17,759 bases of DNA from JARBAU01 sp040414675 (GCA_040414675.1 JBEDUN010000004.1:1-17759); one strand, 5' to 3'; counted from the first letter of the stretch, positions 1 through 6,775 are shown. Numbers and translations: made by a program. The notes: generated by a model from the letters alone, not told the origin.

Positions 1-378
1 CTTTTCAACTATGGATAGTAGACCATCTATTTGTGGAGAAAACATGTCATCTGGCTTGTGTGTAGAAACACAGACAATAAAGACATCAAATTCACTAAAA
101 TCGTATGCATTAATGTTATTATTATTATTATAACTAGTATTGCTACTTCCATTAGCGCCAGGCCCAGCACTTCTAGTAATCTTACTATCTCTACTATAAT
201 CCCCAATTCTCTTTATTCCAGCTATTTTCTGTGCACGGTCTATTGCCTTTGTACTAATATCATAACCATACACATCAAATCCTCCTCGGTCTTGGACATA
301 CTTTGCTACAGGTAACCCTAGTTGACCCAAGCCTATTACAAGAACTTTAGCATTAATATTCAACTTGGTAATCATCAT
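1..378 (-). CDS. Nucleotide-sugar (UDP-glucose/GDP-mannose) dehydrogenase, N-terminal part, cut by window edge
   Basis: The first 126 codons are read on the minus strand with no stop before base 1. ATG at 378 is preceded directly by an in-frame TGA (381-379), so the start is 378 or the next ATG at 375. The N-terminus has the Rossmann NAD-binding motif GLGQLGLPVA (residues 16-25) and an acidic residue after the second strand (GYDIS, D40), followed by a strand and loop (FIVCVSTHKPDDMFSPQIDG) that matches the family. Such enzymes oxidise the C6 hydroxyl of UDP- or GDP-sugars to uronic acids for surface polysaccharide or protein glycosylation. Residues about 58-90 are a low-complexity Ser/Gly/Asn insert with five Asn in a row. 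Substrate cannot be told from this part; a WecC/UDP-ManNAc type is possible. A TATA-like stretch near 401-410 lies about 27 nt upstream. Confidence 0.85.
   Translation of the reverse strand, partial: MMITKLNINAKVLVIGLGQLGLPVAKYVQDRGGFDVYGYDISTKAIDRAQKIAGIKRIGDYSRDSKITRSAGPGANGSSNTSYNNNNNINAYDFSEFDVFIVCVSTHKPDDMFSPQIDGLLSIVEK
116..130. repeat. (TTA)5 microsatellite inside the dehydrogenase gene
   Basis: Five perfect TTA triplets on the plus strand. On the coding (minus) strand they give most of a five-Asn run in the low-complexity insert between the NAD-binding core and the next strand. Slippage here would keep frame because the unit is three bases. Confidence 0.8.
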
Positions 379-490
379 TCACTCACTATCGAGGTGTAAC
401 GTTAAATCTTAAGTTATAGGAATTTAATCGAACGTAGAACATATAACATGGATCTGTCGTAGATAGAACGATACCTTCTTGCATCAATAC

Positions 491-616
491 TCACATGCCA
501 TGTCTTAAATGAATATGATCTGCTAATTCTGACTTGCTCTCAAACGATGCAGTACATTCTTCACAAGTGTAGGAGCTATCATTTTCTTCCTCATGATTTT
601 CCCTAGTTGACAACAT
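491..616 (-). CDS. 41-residue C2H2 zinc-finger mini-protein
   Basis: A 41-codon reading frame starts at ATG 616 and ends at TGA 491. After an acidic, hydrophilic N-terminus (residues 1-15) it carries one complete finger: C18-x2-C21, the hydrophobic F25 and L31, H34 and H39 (C-x2-C-x12-H-x4-H), ending HLRHGM. That spacing and the aromatic/Leu core positions are the classical C2H2 pattern. Single-finger proteins of this size are known in archaea and are thought to bind DNA or other proteins, but their roles are mostly unknown. It is divergent from the MarR-type gene at 707 with 90 bp between starts. A TATA-like box (TGTATATACT, 636-645) sits about 25 nt before the ATG, which suits a leaderless transcript. 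Confidence 0.72.
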   Translation of the reverse strand: MLSTRENHEEENDSSYTCEECTASFESKSELADHIHLRHGM

Positions 617-635
617 TCTTGGATACCCAATGATT

Positions 636-676
636 GTATATACTATAATAATATATAAGTCTTAAAATGTTTTATA
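636..676. promoter_or_regulatory. Divergent promoter region between zinc-finger gene and marR-type gene
   Basis: Two A/T boxes face opposite ways. TGTATATACT (636-645) lies about 25 nt before the minus-strand ATG at 616. TTTATA (671-676) lies about 31-36 nt before the plus-strand ATG at 707. The short palindrome CAGATCTG (678-685) falls between the second box and the MarR start, where a repressor could sit. An 8-bp palindrome is weak evidence on its own. Confidence 0.45.
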
Positions 677-706
677 CCAGATCTGATATTATATTTATAT
701 TCTTGA

Positions 707-1255
707 ATGACAGTAACCAAGTACGATTATGAAAACAGTCTAGGGCGTAAAATTGTTTTGGCTTCAAAGACTGTTCAACAAGCCTTTGATTTTGAATTAC
801 AAAATAGAGTTGATGTGACTTTAGCACAGTGGAGGGCGATTAATATCATCCGCCTTCAACATGGAATTACTCAGAGGGAAATTGCAAACAAATTGGGTTT
901 AGATGCATCTTCTATTATACCATTGATTGATAGATTGGAGAGAAAGGAACTTGTAAGAAGACAAGCAGATGCTGATGATAGGCGTATTAACAGGCTCTAT
1001 CTCACAGAACGAACCGAATCTCTATTAGATTCAATGTTTGCATGCGCAGTGTCGGTAAAAAAGATTCTAGCGAAGGATATTTCTGATGACCAATTAAGTG
1101 TATTGCAATACTGCTTAGAACGGATAATCCAAAATCTCGTCAGTCATTATAAGCTTGATGTTACCTGTGGGGTCGAACCAAGTGTGCAAAGCTCCTCTTT
1201 GAGAACATCATCCAAGTTGTTACGTAATAAGACCAATAAAAGATCCTTCAAATAA
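707..1255 (+). CDS. MarR-family winged-helix transcriptional regulator
   Basis: The 182-residue protein has the MarR layout. An N-terminal helix precedes the HTH (GITQREIANKLGLDASSIIP, about residues 63-82), followed by LIDRLERKELVRR and the wing with the signature ADADDRRINRLYLT (about residues 97-110). The C-terminal helices would complete the dimer interface. MarR proteins are usually dimeric repressors that release DNA on binding small ligands or on oxidation. The last about 35 residues (from about 148, rich in Ser, Lys, Asn) extend beyond the usual 140-150 residues and look disordered. The start ATG at 707 sits about 30 nt after a TTTATA box. Its target is unknown; autoregulation or the divergent zinc-finger gene are the nearest candidates. 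Confidence 0.88.
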   Translation: MTVTKYDYENSLGRKIVLASKTVQQAFDFELQNRVDVTLAQWRAINIIRLQHGITQREIANKLGLDASSIIPLIDRLERKELVRRQADADDRRINRLYLTERTESLLDSMFACAVSVKKILAKDISDDQLSVLQYCLERIIQNLVSHYKLDVTCGVEPSVQSSSLRTSSKLLRNKTNKRSFK

Positions 1256-1416
1256 GCTTTATTGATGAAATGACCTAATTATAATTTCTAGATTGCTAGA
1301 TAATCAGATTACATTCAAGCCAGATAGTTGATATATGATCGAACGCTGGAATTTCAAAATGGACTTTTTCGAATAAATTAATATGCGATGTAACTCTTCA
1401 TTTTAACGGGACAAGT

Positions 1417-2064
1417 ATGCATACTTATGTCAAGACCTTACTTGCAATTTCAAGCAGATATGCCCCAAGCAGAATTCTATCTTACGATATGGCACATATA
1501 TTCAAAACATTGCAGTTGATGCATGAGAAGGGTCATATCAGTAGAGAATTGCTATGCAATGAACTCAATCTAGGAGAAGGTTCGATTAAGACATTGATAA
1601 AGCATTTGAAGATGCAAGCTATGATACAGACAAGCAATACTGGAACTAGATTGTCTGATAAAGGAGCTGATCTCTATACCCATTTACATGCTTCTCTACC
1701 TGCTGAATGCGAGATTCCAAAGTGCTCAATAGCACTTGGGAAATACAATTATGGCATTCTATTAAAACATCTTGCCTATACTATAAAATCTGGAATAGAG
1801 CAAAGGGATGCAGCAGTAAAAATGGGAGCGTTGGGAGCTACAACACTTTTATTCATAGATGGAAAGTTTGTAATCCCTATGACTGGATATGATTCGTTGA
1901 AAGACGAAAAACGAATATATGAACTCCTGGTCAAAGAACTGATGCCGAAGGCTAGCGATGTACTGATAATAGGTAGTGACGAGTCAGATCCGAGAACTGC
2001 TGAGCTAGCCTCTAAGAGTGCAGCATTAATGACGATCATGAACCATGAAAACCACTTACAGTGA
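1417..2064 (+). CDS. DUF4443-type archaeal winged-helix protein
   Basis: A 215-residue protein with an N-terminal winged helix (about residues 18-88: GHISRELLCNELNLGEGSIK as the HTH, then the strand-rich MIQTSNTGTRLSDKG). The second domain (about residues 100-208) contains GKYNYGILLKHLAYTIKSG, GALGATTLLFIDGKFVIP and DVLIIGSDESDPRTAELA. This order fits archaeal DUF4443 proteins, identified here from memory of the family, not by a search. The C-terminal domain may sense a ligand. The gene stands alone, 161 bp after the MarR-type gene and convergent with the ccdA operon. No clear Shine-Dalgarno sequence is present; ATG at 1417 follows an A/T stretch (TTCATTTTAA, about 1397-1406). Confidence 0.68.
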   Translation: MHTYVKTLLAISSRYAPSRILSYDMAHIFKTLQLMHEKGHISRELLCNELNLGEGSIKTLIKHLKMQAMIQTSNTGTRLSDKGADLYTHLHASLPAECEIPKCSIALGKYNYGILLKHLAYTIKSGIEQRDAAVKMGALGATTLLFIDGKFVIPMTGYDSLKDEKRIYELLVKELMPKASDVLIIGSDESDPRTAELASKSAALMTIMNHENHLQ

Positions 2065-2297
2065 AAAACAGATAAATAAGTAAAATTAGGGATTATCGAA
2101 AACATATTGATCTATTAGGGGTTATTTGTGACCACTAACTAGTAACTCGCAAGTCAATCGTAACCGACTGCATAACTCCAATATGAGGTAGTGATTTTTA
2201 TTAATAACCACTAGCACAGGAAAAGTTAGTTATCTATTTGTTGAATCTACTTACTGTTTGCAAAAAAACCTAGAGCATGTATCAGGTGGAGTATTAA
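2065..2297. other. Intergenic between convergent genes
   Basis: The stretch between the ends of the DUF4443 gene and ccdA holds only short A/T tracts and a poly-A run (about 2262-2268, poly-T for minus-strand transcripts) that could help termination of ccdA only if transcription entered it. No gene was seen. Confidence 0.4.
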
Positions 2298-3053
2298 TTA
2301 TGTCATTATAATCTTGCCGATTACGATATTATAATACACCAGATATATCCCTGCAACAATTAGAATAATGGCAGTTAACGAGTTTAAATTGCGAGCCAAT
2401 TTAGTTGAGTAAATTTTGTTAAATTTCTGATTTGAGATGCTGACCAAACTTGATATAATTGTCATCATGACACCCATTCCTAATGCATAAGTTAAAAAAA
2501 TTACAAAACCTTGCAATATGCCTCCCGCAGAGATGCCTAATGATATTACAAATAGAAACAATGGTAAAGTGCAATTCAGTGAAATAATAGCATAGCCTAT
2601 CCCAAACAAAAAGAAATAGCGATATTCTATTTTTGAATTGCAATTACTCTTACTTTTCGAAAAGAATTTGTGTGCTGGAAGGTTCATGTAGATGGTTTTT
2701 CCAATCAACTTTGCTATGCCTATTCCTATTACAAGTAATGCGCTTGCAAAGGCTATCCAAGGAAATACTTTGACTATCCTAATTCCAATATAAGATATGC
2801 CTAGCCCGACCGATGAAAAAATTGTGATAAATCCAGATGTAGTTATCAACCCCATAAGTAAGGCAAATGCAAGCTTTCTTGATGAAAATGTAGTTGTTTT
2901 TTGATTATTTGTCATATTCCCATTTTGCAGTTGAAATGTCCTTTCCATATGATTTGAAATGTAAGCTGGAAGCATAACAAAACCACAAGGATTCAAAAAT
3001 GCTATTATTCCGGCAATAAATGTGAAGCCAAATAACAGGAAATCAAGCGACAT
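2298..3053 (-). CDS. ccdA: CcdA/DsbD-type thiol-disulfide transmembrane protein
   Basis: A 251-residue, strongly hydrophobic protein with about six membrane segments. It carries the hallmark first segment IAFLNPCGFVMLPAY (C23 in NPCG) and a second conserved Cys in SLNCTLPLFLFV (C161), the pair that passes electrons from cytoplasmic thioredoxin across the membrane. A hydrophilic loop (about residues 36-60) and another (about 120-145, with an extra C138) separate the helices. CcdA proteins keep an outer thioredoxin-like partner reduced, for cytochrome c maturation or other exported Cys proteins. Here the likely partner is the TlpA-like gene just upstream, 28 nt away on the same strand. Because that partner carries an internal stop codon, the pair may be non-functional unless CcdA serves another partner. 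Confidence 0.87.
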   Translation of the reverse strand: MSLDFLLFGFTFIAGIIAFLNPCGFVMLPAYISNHMERTFQLQNGNMTNNQKTTTFSSRKLAFALLMGLITTSGFITIFSSVGLGISYIGIRIVKVFPWIAFASALLVIGIGIAKLIGKTIYMNLPAHKFFSKSKSNCNSKIEYRYFFLFGIGYAIISLNCTLPLFLFVISLGISAGGILQGFVIFLTYALGMGVMMTIISSLVSISNQKFNKIYSTKLARNLNSLTAIILIVAGIYLVYYNIVIGKIIMT

Positions 3054-3081
3054 GTACTATAAATCCAATTAAAGATCAATC

Positions 3082-3645
3082 CTAAACCATAGCGACCTTC
3101 GATACCGCATCTCTTAACGGTTGGTACCCGGTAGATCCAAGATTCTTAAAAGCTATATTCCCTTTTTTGTCAATGATAACTGTTGAGTCTACTTCTATTA
3201 TGCCATACTTTAAAACTGCCCTATCTGAGTCTAAAGCAGCTTTCCATTTTGCACCACCATGTTTTACAAGAAAGTCTTGTAAATCGCTAGTAGTCTCACC
3301 CTACTTCCCATCTGCACTATTGCCTCCTATCGCTTGAGTTGTCCACATGTCTATGACTAGCAGATCTATTTTGTTTCCAAATTCTGATTTCACCTTTGTG
3401 ATTGCCTCACTCTGTCCCACGCACGTAGGACACCATGCAGCCATAAACCAGAGTATGACAGGCCTTCCTTTGAATGACGACAAAGACACTTGACTTCCGT
3501 CTATCGTTTTGAGTCGAAAATTAGGAGCAGCATTAGTACTGCTTGAAAAAGATGCCACAATAACGGATCCAATGATCACAACTATGACCACAATACCTAT
3601 GGATACTAGCACTTTTTTTGATTTTAGTATTGAGACTTTTGACAT
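3082..3645 (-). pseudogene. TlpA/ResA-like thioredoxin split by an in-frame TAG
   Basis: The frame from ATG 3645 (or TTG 3651) encodes a membrane anchor (about residues 12-32), a Ser/Ala linker, and the thioredoxin core start (FRLKTIDGSQVSLSSFKGRP, VILWFMAAWCPTC). It then meets TAG at 3303-3301, 114 codons after the ATG. The same frame stays open for 72 more codons (SDLQDFLVKHGGAKWKAALD, KYGIIEVDSTVIIDKKGNIA, FKNLGSTGYQPLRDAV) and ends in TAG at 3084-3082. The second part supplies the remaining strands and helices of the fold, so this is one ancestral gene of 188 triplets with a single nonsense change. The truncated product keeps CPTC but lacks half the fold. The gene is followed by ccdA and preceded 2 nt away by a 40-residue ORF. 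TAG ends several intact genes nearby, so it is a real stop here. A sequencing error or readthrough are alternatives. Confidence 0.82.
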
Positions 3646-3647
3646 TT

Positions 3648-3770
3648 TCAAGCCTGTCTAGCTCCATCTAAACTATTTTTAGTTGGTAGATGAATTGATT
3701 TCCAAATCTTATCTTCGAGATACCAATATACAAGATTAGTTCCATTCGCATAAATCAAATAATTCGCCAT
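3648..3770 (-). CDS. 40-residue small protein leading the tlpA-ccdA operon
   Basis: ATG 3770 to TGA 3648 encodes 40 residues beginning MANYLIYANGTNLVYWYLED. It is rich in Tyr, Trp and Asn, with no Cys and no membrane helix. I do not recognise the family. Three things support it as a gene. A TATA box (TTATATTTA, minus strand of 3793-3801) lies 27 nt upstream. The start stands at exactly the same distance (53 nt) from a 14-bp element as the divergent cbtB start. Its stop is 2 nt before the ATG of the TlpA-like gene (and overlaps that gene's alternative TTG), which suggests translational coupling. Confidence 0.55.
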   Translation of the reverse strand: MANYLIYANGTNLVYWYLEDKIWKSIHLPTKNSLDGARQA

Positions 3771-3792
3771 GTTCTCATTACCTAATTGCCCC

Positions 3793-3801
3793 TAAATATA
3801 A
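3793..3801 (-). promoter_or_regulatory. TATA box of the small-ORF/tlpA/ccdA operon
   Basis: TTATATTTA on the minus strand, centred 27 nt before ATG 3770, consistent with a leaderless archaeal transcript. It aligns at the same offset as the TATA box of divergent cbtB when both start codons are superimposed. Confidence 0.6.
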
Positions 3802-3809
3802 GGATTAGG

Positions 3810-3823
3810 ACGGTTTATCCAAC
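3810..3823 (-). promoter_or_regulatory. Operator candidate, left copy of a 14-bp inverted pair
   Basis: Read on the minus strand this is GTTGGATAAACCGT, 40-53 nt before ATG 3770 and just upstream of the TATA/BRE region. The identical sequence occurs on the plus strand at 4004-4017, 40-53 nt before ATG 4057. This position upstream of TATA suits an activator site, or a site for one regulator controlling both divergent units. Confidence 0.65.
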
Positions 3824-4003
3824 TAGTTGAACTCAAATTACACTTCTGAAGCTCTGACAATCTACAGATAATCTGATATAATTGACTCATTTTTGTTACG
3901 TATATTTCTGAAATATGAGTGTCAGAACTCTATTAAAAAACTCAATCTAGGAAACGACTTGATCTCACATTATCATAAAAACAAACTGTCACAATATATC
4001 CAC

Positions 4004-4017
4004 GTTGGATAAACCGT
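4004..4017 (+). promoter_or_regulatory. Operator candidate, right copy of the 14-bp inverted pair
   Basis: GTTGGATAAACCGT on the plus strand, perfect inverted copy of 3810-3823, 40-53 nt before the proposed cbtB start at 4057. The equal spacing on both sides is the main evidence that it is regulatory and that 4057, not 4021, is the start codon. Confidence 0.65.
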
Positions 4018-4023
4018 ACAATG

Positions 4024-4035
4024 GTTTATATATTT
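4024..4035 (+). promoter_or_regulatory. TATA box of cbtBA
   Basis: GTTTATATATTT is centred about 27 nt before ATG 4057. If translation began at ATG 4021 the box would lie inside the coding sequence, so 4057 is the better start. Confidence 0.6.
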
Positions 4036-4056
4036 ATGATTATTAGACTATTGAGT

Positions 4057-4275
4057 ATGACTCTTGATCAGAGCCAAAGGATAATTCACAAACGACAAAT
4101 CCCAATTATAGGTGTAGGTATATTGGCAGGAATTGCTTTGTTTAGCCTCTTTGCTGTAGGATATGATACGGGCCAAATTTTCAGTCTAGTACAAGGAAAA
4201 TCCGCTTATGATTCAATGTGGCTACACGAATTTGTACACGATATAAGACATGAATCAGGATTTCCCTGCCACTGA
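4057..4275 (+). CDS. cbtB: Cobalt transporter subunit CbtB
   Basis: A 72-residue protein with one membrane helix (about residues 15-36, IPIIGVGILAGIALFSLFAV). Its C-terminal tail WLHEFVHDIRHESGFPCH (H57, H61, H65, C71, H72) is the signature of CbtB, the small partner of CbtA in a predicted cobalt uptake system. The His/Cys tail plausibly binds the metal. An in-frame ATG lies upstream at 4021, but it precedes the TATA box, and ATG 4057 matches the leaderless spacing and the mirrored promoter geometry. cbtA follows 42 bp later. In bacteria CbtAB is often under cobalamin control; I see no cobalamin riboswitch here, only the shared 14-bp element. The transport role of CbtAB is a family-level prediction. 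Confidence 0.85.
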   Translation: MTLDQSQRIIHKRQIPIIGVGILAGIALFSLFAVGYDTGQIFSLVQGKSAYDSMWLHEFVHDIRHESGFPCH

Positions 4276-4317
4276 TCTTTACTTTTTTTGTTGAGTTTGC
4301 CAAAGTGATTTTATGAT

Positions 4318-5049
4318 TTGAAAACTCTTCTTTTTATTGCTATTTCTCTTGTCTCCGGTATTATTGCGGGTGAGATATTGGCAGCTATAAATCTATTTGT
4401 TGTGGAACCTTCAACTGACAAGGCGATTAGTTTCGAAACTCAGAAAGATATTGCGAAAGGAGAAAAGGTTGATTTTGGTGAATTAAGTGCTTACAGAATA
4501 TGGCAAAAGTCAGGTACTTTTGCAGCAGGGGCATTTATAGGAATGGCATATGGTGGTTTGCTAGGGATTGCTTATGTTTTCTTTAGAAAATACTTGCCGT
4601 TTTCTAATGATAGGAAAAAAGCAATTCTTTTAGCAGGATTGATGTATCTCGCATTATATTTGGTTCCGTTTAGCAAGTACCCACCAAATCCTCCTGCTGT
4701 AGGAAATCCTGATACCATTAGCCTAAGACAACATCTATACACTACGTATCAAATAACGTCGGTGTTAGTAGCTATAGCAATGGGTGTCATATTCTTCAGG
4801 TTCAGGAGAGTGAATAAAATTTCGTATATCATACCTGCATTATATTTGATATCGATTGCAACAATGTATATTACTTGGCCTCCAAATCCAGATAAAATTG
4901 AAATTCCGATGTCTGTAGTAAATATTTTTAGGGCTGTTAGTGGAACTACCATGGCTATATTTTTTGGCCTGATTGGATTGATTCTCGGCATTTTGTGGAA
5001 TAAATACAGACCTGATCAAACCTCCAGAATACATACTATGCAGTACTAG
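4318..5049 (+). CDS. cbtA: Cobalt transporter subunit CbtA
   Basis: A 243-residue membrane protein with about five or six helices. The conserved CbtA block VPFSKYPPNPPAVGNPDTI stands at residues 116-134, and the N-terminal helix LLFIAISLVSGIIAGEI starts at residue 4. CbtA is predicted to form the channel part of a cobalt importer with CbtB, supplying cobalt for cobalamin, which ammonia-oxidising archaea make. The start is TTG at 4318: an in-frame TGA at 4306-4308 excludes anything further upstream, and nearby ATG 4313 is out of frame and stops after two codons. A pyrimidine-rich tract after the stop may end the transcript. The gene is co-directional with cbtB and most likely co-transcribed. 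Confidence 0.85.
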   Translation: MKTLLFIAISLVSGIIAGEILAAINLFVVEPSTDKAISFETQKDIAKGEKVDFGELSAYRIWQKSGTFAAGAFIGMAYGGLLGIAYVFFRKYLPFSNDRKKAILLAGLMYLALYLVPFSKYPPNPPAVGNPDTISLRQHLYTTYQITSVLVAIAMGVIFFRFRRVNKISYIIPALYLISIATMYITWPPNPDKIEIPMSVVNIFRAVSGTTMAIFFGLIGLILGILWNKYRPDQTSRIHTMQY

Positions 5050-5073
5050 CAAACGCATTCTAAATATTAGGTG

Positions 5074-5098
5074 TCTTCCTTTCTTTCTTTCTCCCTTT
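5074..5098 (+). terminator. Pyrimidine-rich tract after cbtA, possible terminator
   Basis: An uninterrupted T/C tract including three TTTC units begins 25 nt after the cbtA stop. Archaeal termination commonly uses T-rich stretches without a hairpin. No stem-loop is seen. Confidence 0.4.
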
Positions 5099-5116
5099 GA
5101 TTAGACAACTCTAATA

Positions 5117-5293
5117 ATGGCATTCCCTTTCCACGATCCCCGTGTTGATTGTGTGACTTTGAATGGATATGATGTAGGCGGTCATTCTGCCAGTTTATCA
5201 CTAATTCAAATTGAGTCCAAGAAAGTTAACTGGTTCTGGTCTTGTGAAGAATCATACAAATATATGTTAATTAGTAATACGATCCTATTCTAG
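5117..5293 (+). CDS. Possible 58-residue small protein, unrecognised
   Basis: ATG 5117 to TAG 5293 encodes 58 residues (starting MAFPFHDPRVDCVTLNGYDV) with mixed, protein-like composition and a Trp/Tyr-rich centre (NWFWSCEESYKYM). No domain is recognised and no membrane helix seen. There is no convincing TATA box at the right spacing, and it follows a T-rich possible terminator, so it may be a chance frame in a 412-bp gap. The rest of that gap (5294-5461) shows nothing else. Confidence 0.25.
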   Translation: MAFPFHDPRVDCVTLNGYDVGGHSASLSLIQIESKKVNWFWSCEESYKYMLISNTILF

Positions 5294-5461
5294 ATCATGA
5301 GAAAAGCATCATTTCTTAATAACAAGTTATGTAAAACTATACAGATTTGCTTGCTTTGACAAATGCACTTGAACGTGTTAGGAGACAACAGAATAGATGC
5401 TTGCGATATTCGAAGAAATTTGAAAGCTTGATATAAATTTTGGAGATGAAATGAACTAATT

Positions 5462-6775
5462 TTGCGTAAGATAGAATTTAGAAACCTTTCTGCTGTGGTT
5501 AGAGTCGGCCTACCGTTATGTGCTTTACTTTTAATATCTGGATTGATATTCCTAGTGATTCAAACAGAAGTCCAGCAGAACACACCAAGTTTTGCACAAA
5601 ATGGTACTAATCAGCAACGAAATGTGCATGTAATAAATCATGTGAAACAACTACAGAAATTAAACAATAGCACTAATTCGGCATACCTTCACAAGCAAGA
5701 ATCCCCGTTGTCAGTAGTCGAGAGTATGAGAAGTGGTGATAATTCCACTCTAACATCTGGTACATTAGGTAAGACTGGCATTGAGAAAATCAATGCATCG
5801 AATACAGTCAGCAAGATTGGTAAGAACGGTAACTCGTATTTCACATTCTCTAAGAACAAGAGAGAATTATCGACTCCAGAGAACAATTCCCACACTGGTG
5901 AGTTTGGAGCAGGAATAAGAATCGCACTTGTTAATCCGACTTTTACTACGGCGGCTTACAATCATGCTTTCTATGTTTTTTACAAGAAGTATGGGGAAAC
6001 TCCATCAAAGGTTAACATAACCAGCGATTTGAAATTACTGTCCAGCAAGGTTGTTAATACCAATATCAATCTGAGCTCGCCTGCAGCCAGATCAGCATTC
6101 GCAATGCTCAATTTGCTAAGCAATCTGAAATGGTTGACTCAAGATTCTAATATCACAGTTCTAACCGATGCTGACGTAGACGAGGGTTCAATTTTCAAAA
6201 ACAATGGAGAGACTCCTCGTTCCAATGCCTTCGATGTAGTGATTCTTGGACATCAAGAGTACGTTACTCAGCAGGAATACGATAATCTAAAGCAGTTTGT
6301 TTCAAATGGAGGCACCATGATTATCTTGGACGGAAATGTGTTCTTTGCCCAAGTGAAATATGATAGAAATACTCAGAATGTAACATTAATGAAAGGCCAT
6401 GGGTGGACATTTAACGGAAAATCTGCCTGGAAAAGTGTCAATGAGAGATGGAAAAGCGAAACATCACAGTGGGTAGGTAGCAATTACCTATGCTATAAGT
6501 GCGTAAGCAGATTTGTTAATGATCCATTCGGCTACAAACCACATGAGGAACAATACGTCACCAATCCTAAGGATATCGTACTACTTAATTACAATGCCTC
6601 GGTCCCTGAGACTTTGTTTCATACAAAGCCTGTTATAGCATCCTATGAACTTAACTATAAAAATGGAAGAGTGATCTCATTAGGTATTTACTCAGACGAC
6701 ATAATCTCAAATGGGAAGTTCCAGAGGTACTTGGATAGTCTCCTATTACAATATGATATAAAGATCACCGACTAG
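5462..6775 (+). CDS. Exported protein with a glutamine-amidotransferase-like domain
   Basis: The 437-residue protein begins with a signal anchor (about residues 15-35, GLPLCALLLISGLIFLVI) and a Ser/Asn-rich linker (about 36-150). A folded domain then starts GIRIALVNPTFTTAAYNHAF (151-170) and includes FDVVILGHQEYVTQQEYDNL (257-276) followed by KQFVSNGGTMIILDGN (277-292). The strand-loop-helix with NGGTMIILDGN resembles class I glutamine amidotransferase-like (ThuA/DUF4350/DMFase beta-type) folds, in which this edge carries a nucleophile; I see no Cys in that spot, so catalysis is doubtful. A pair of Cys (C344, C347) lies further on. The start is TTG 5462, forced by in-frame TGA 5447-5449. Function and substrate are unknown. 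It stands alone, facing the DUF2024 gene. Confidence 0.6.
   Translation: MRKIEFRNLSAVVRVGLPLCALLLISGLIFLVIQTEVQQNTPSFAQNGTNQQRNVHVINHVKQLQKLNNSTNSAYLHKQESPLSVVESMRSGDNSTLTSGTLGKTGIEKINASNTVSKIGKNGNSYFTFSKNKRELSTPENNSHTGEFGAGIRIALVNPTFTTAAYNHAFYVFYKKYGETPSKVNITSDLKLLSSKVVNTNINLSSPAARSAFAMLNLLSNLKWLTQDSNITVLTDADVDEGSIFKNNGETPRSNAFDVVILGHQEYVTQQEYDNLKQFVSNGGTMIILDGNVFFAQVKYDRNTQNVTLMKGHGWTFNGKSAWKSVNERWKSETSQWVGSNYLCYKCVSRFVNDPFGYKPHEEQYVTNPKDIVLLNYNASVPETLFHTKPVIASYELNYKNGRVISLGIYSDDIISNGKFQRYLDSLLLQYDIKITD

Noticed and set aside
31..315. 94-residue plus-strand reading frame
   Set aside because: It lies antisense to the dehydrogenase gene, whose minus-strand frame has clear Rossmann motifs; the Ile/Thr/Ser-rich translation is a shadow.
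3301..3303. TAG as pyrrolysine or recoded codon
   Set aside because: Several intact genes in the window end in TAG, including the same gene's final stop, and no family of this type uses a non-standard residue there. Nonsense change or sequence error is simpler.
4021..4056. cbtB start at ATG 4021
   Set aside because: It would put the TATA box within the coding sequence and break the mirrored promoter spacing; ATG 4057 gives the usual CbtB length.
4313..4321. Three-codon frame ATG-ATT-TGA overlapping the cbtA start
   Set aside because: Too short to support, no Shine-Dalgarno sequence; likely chance.
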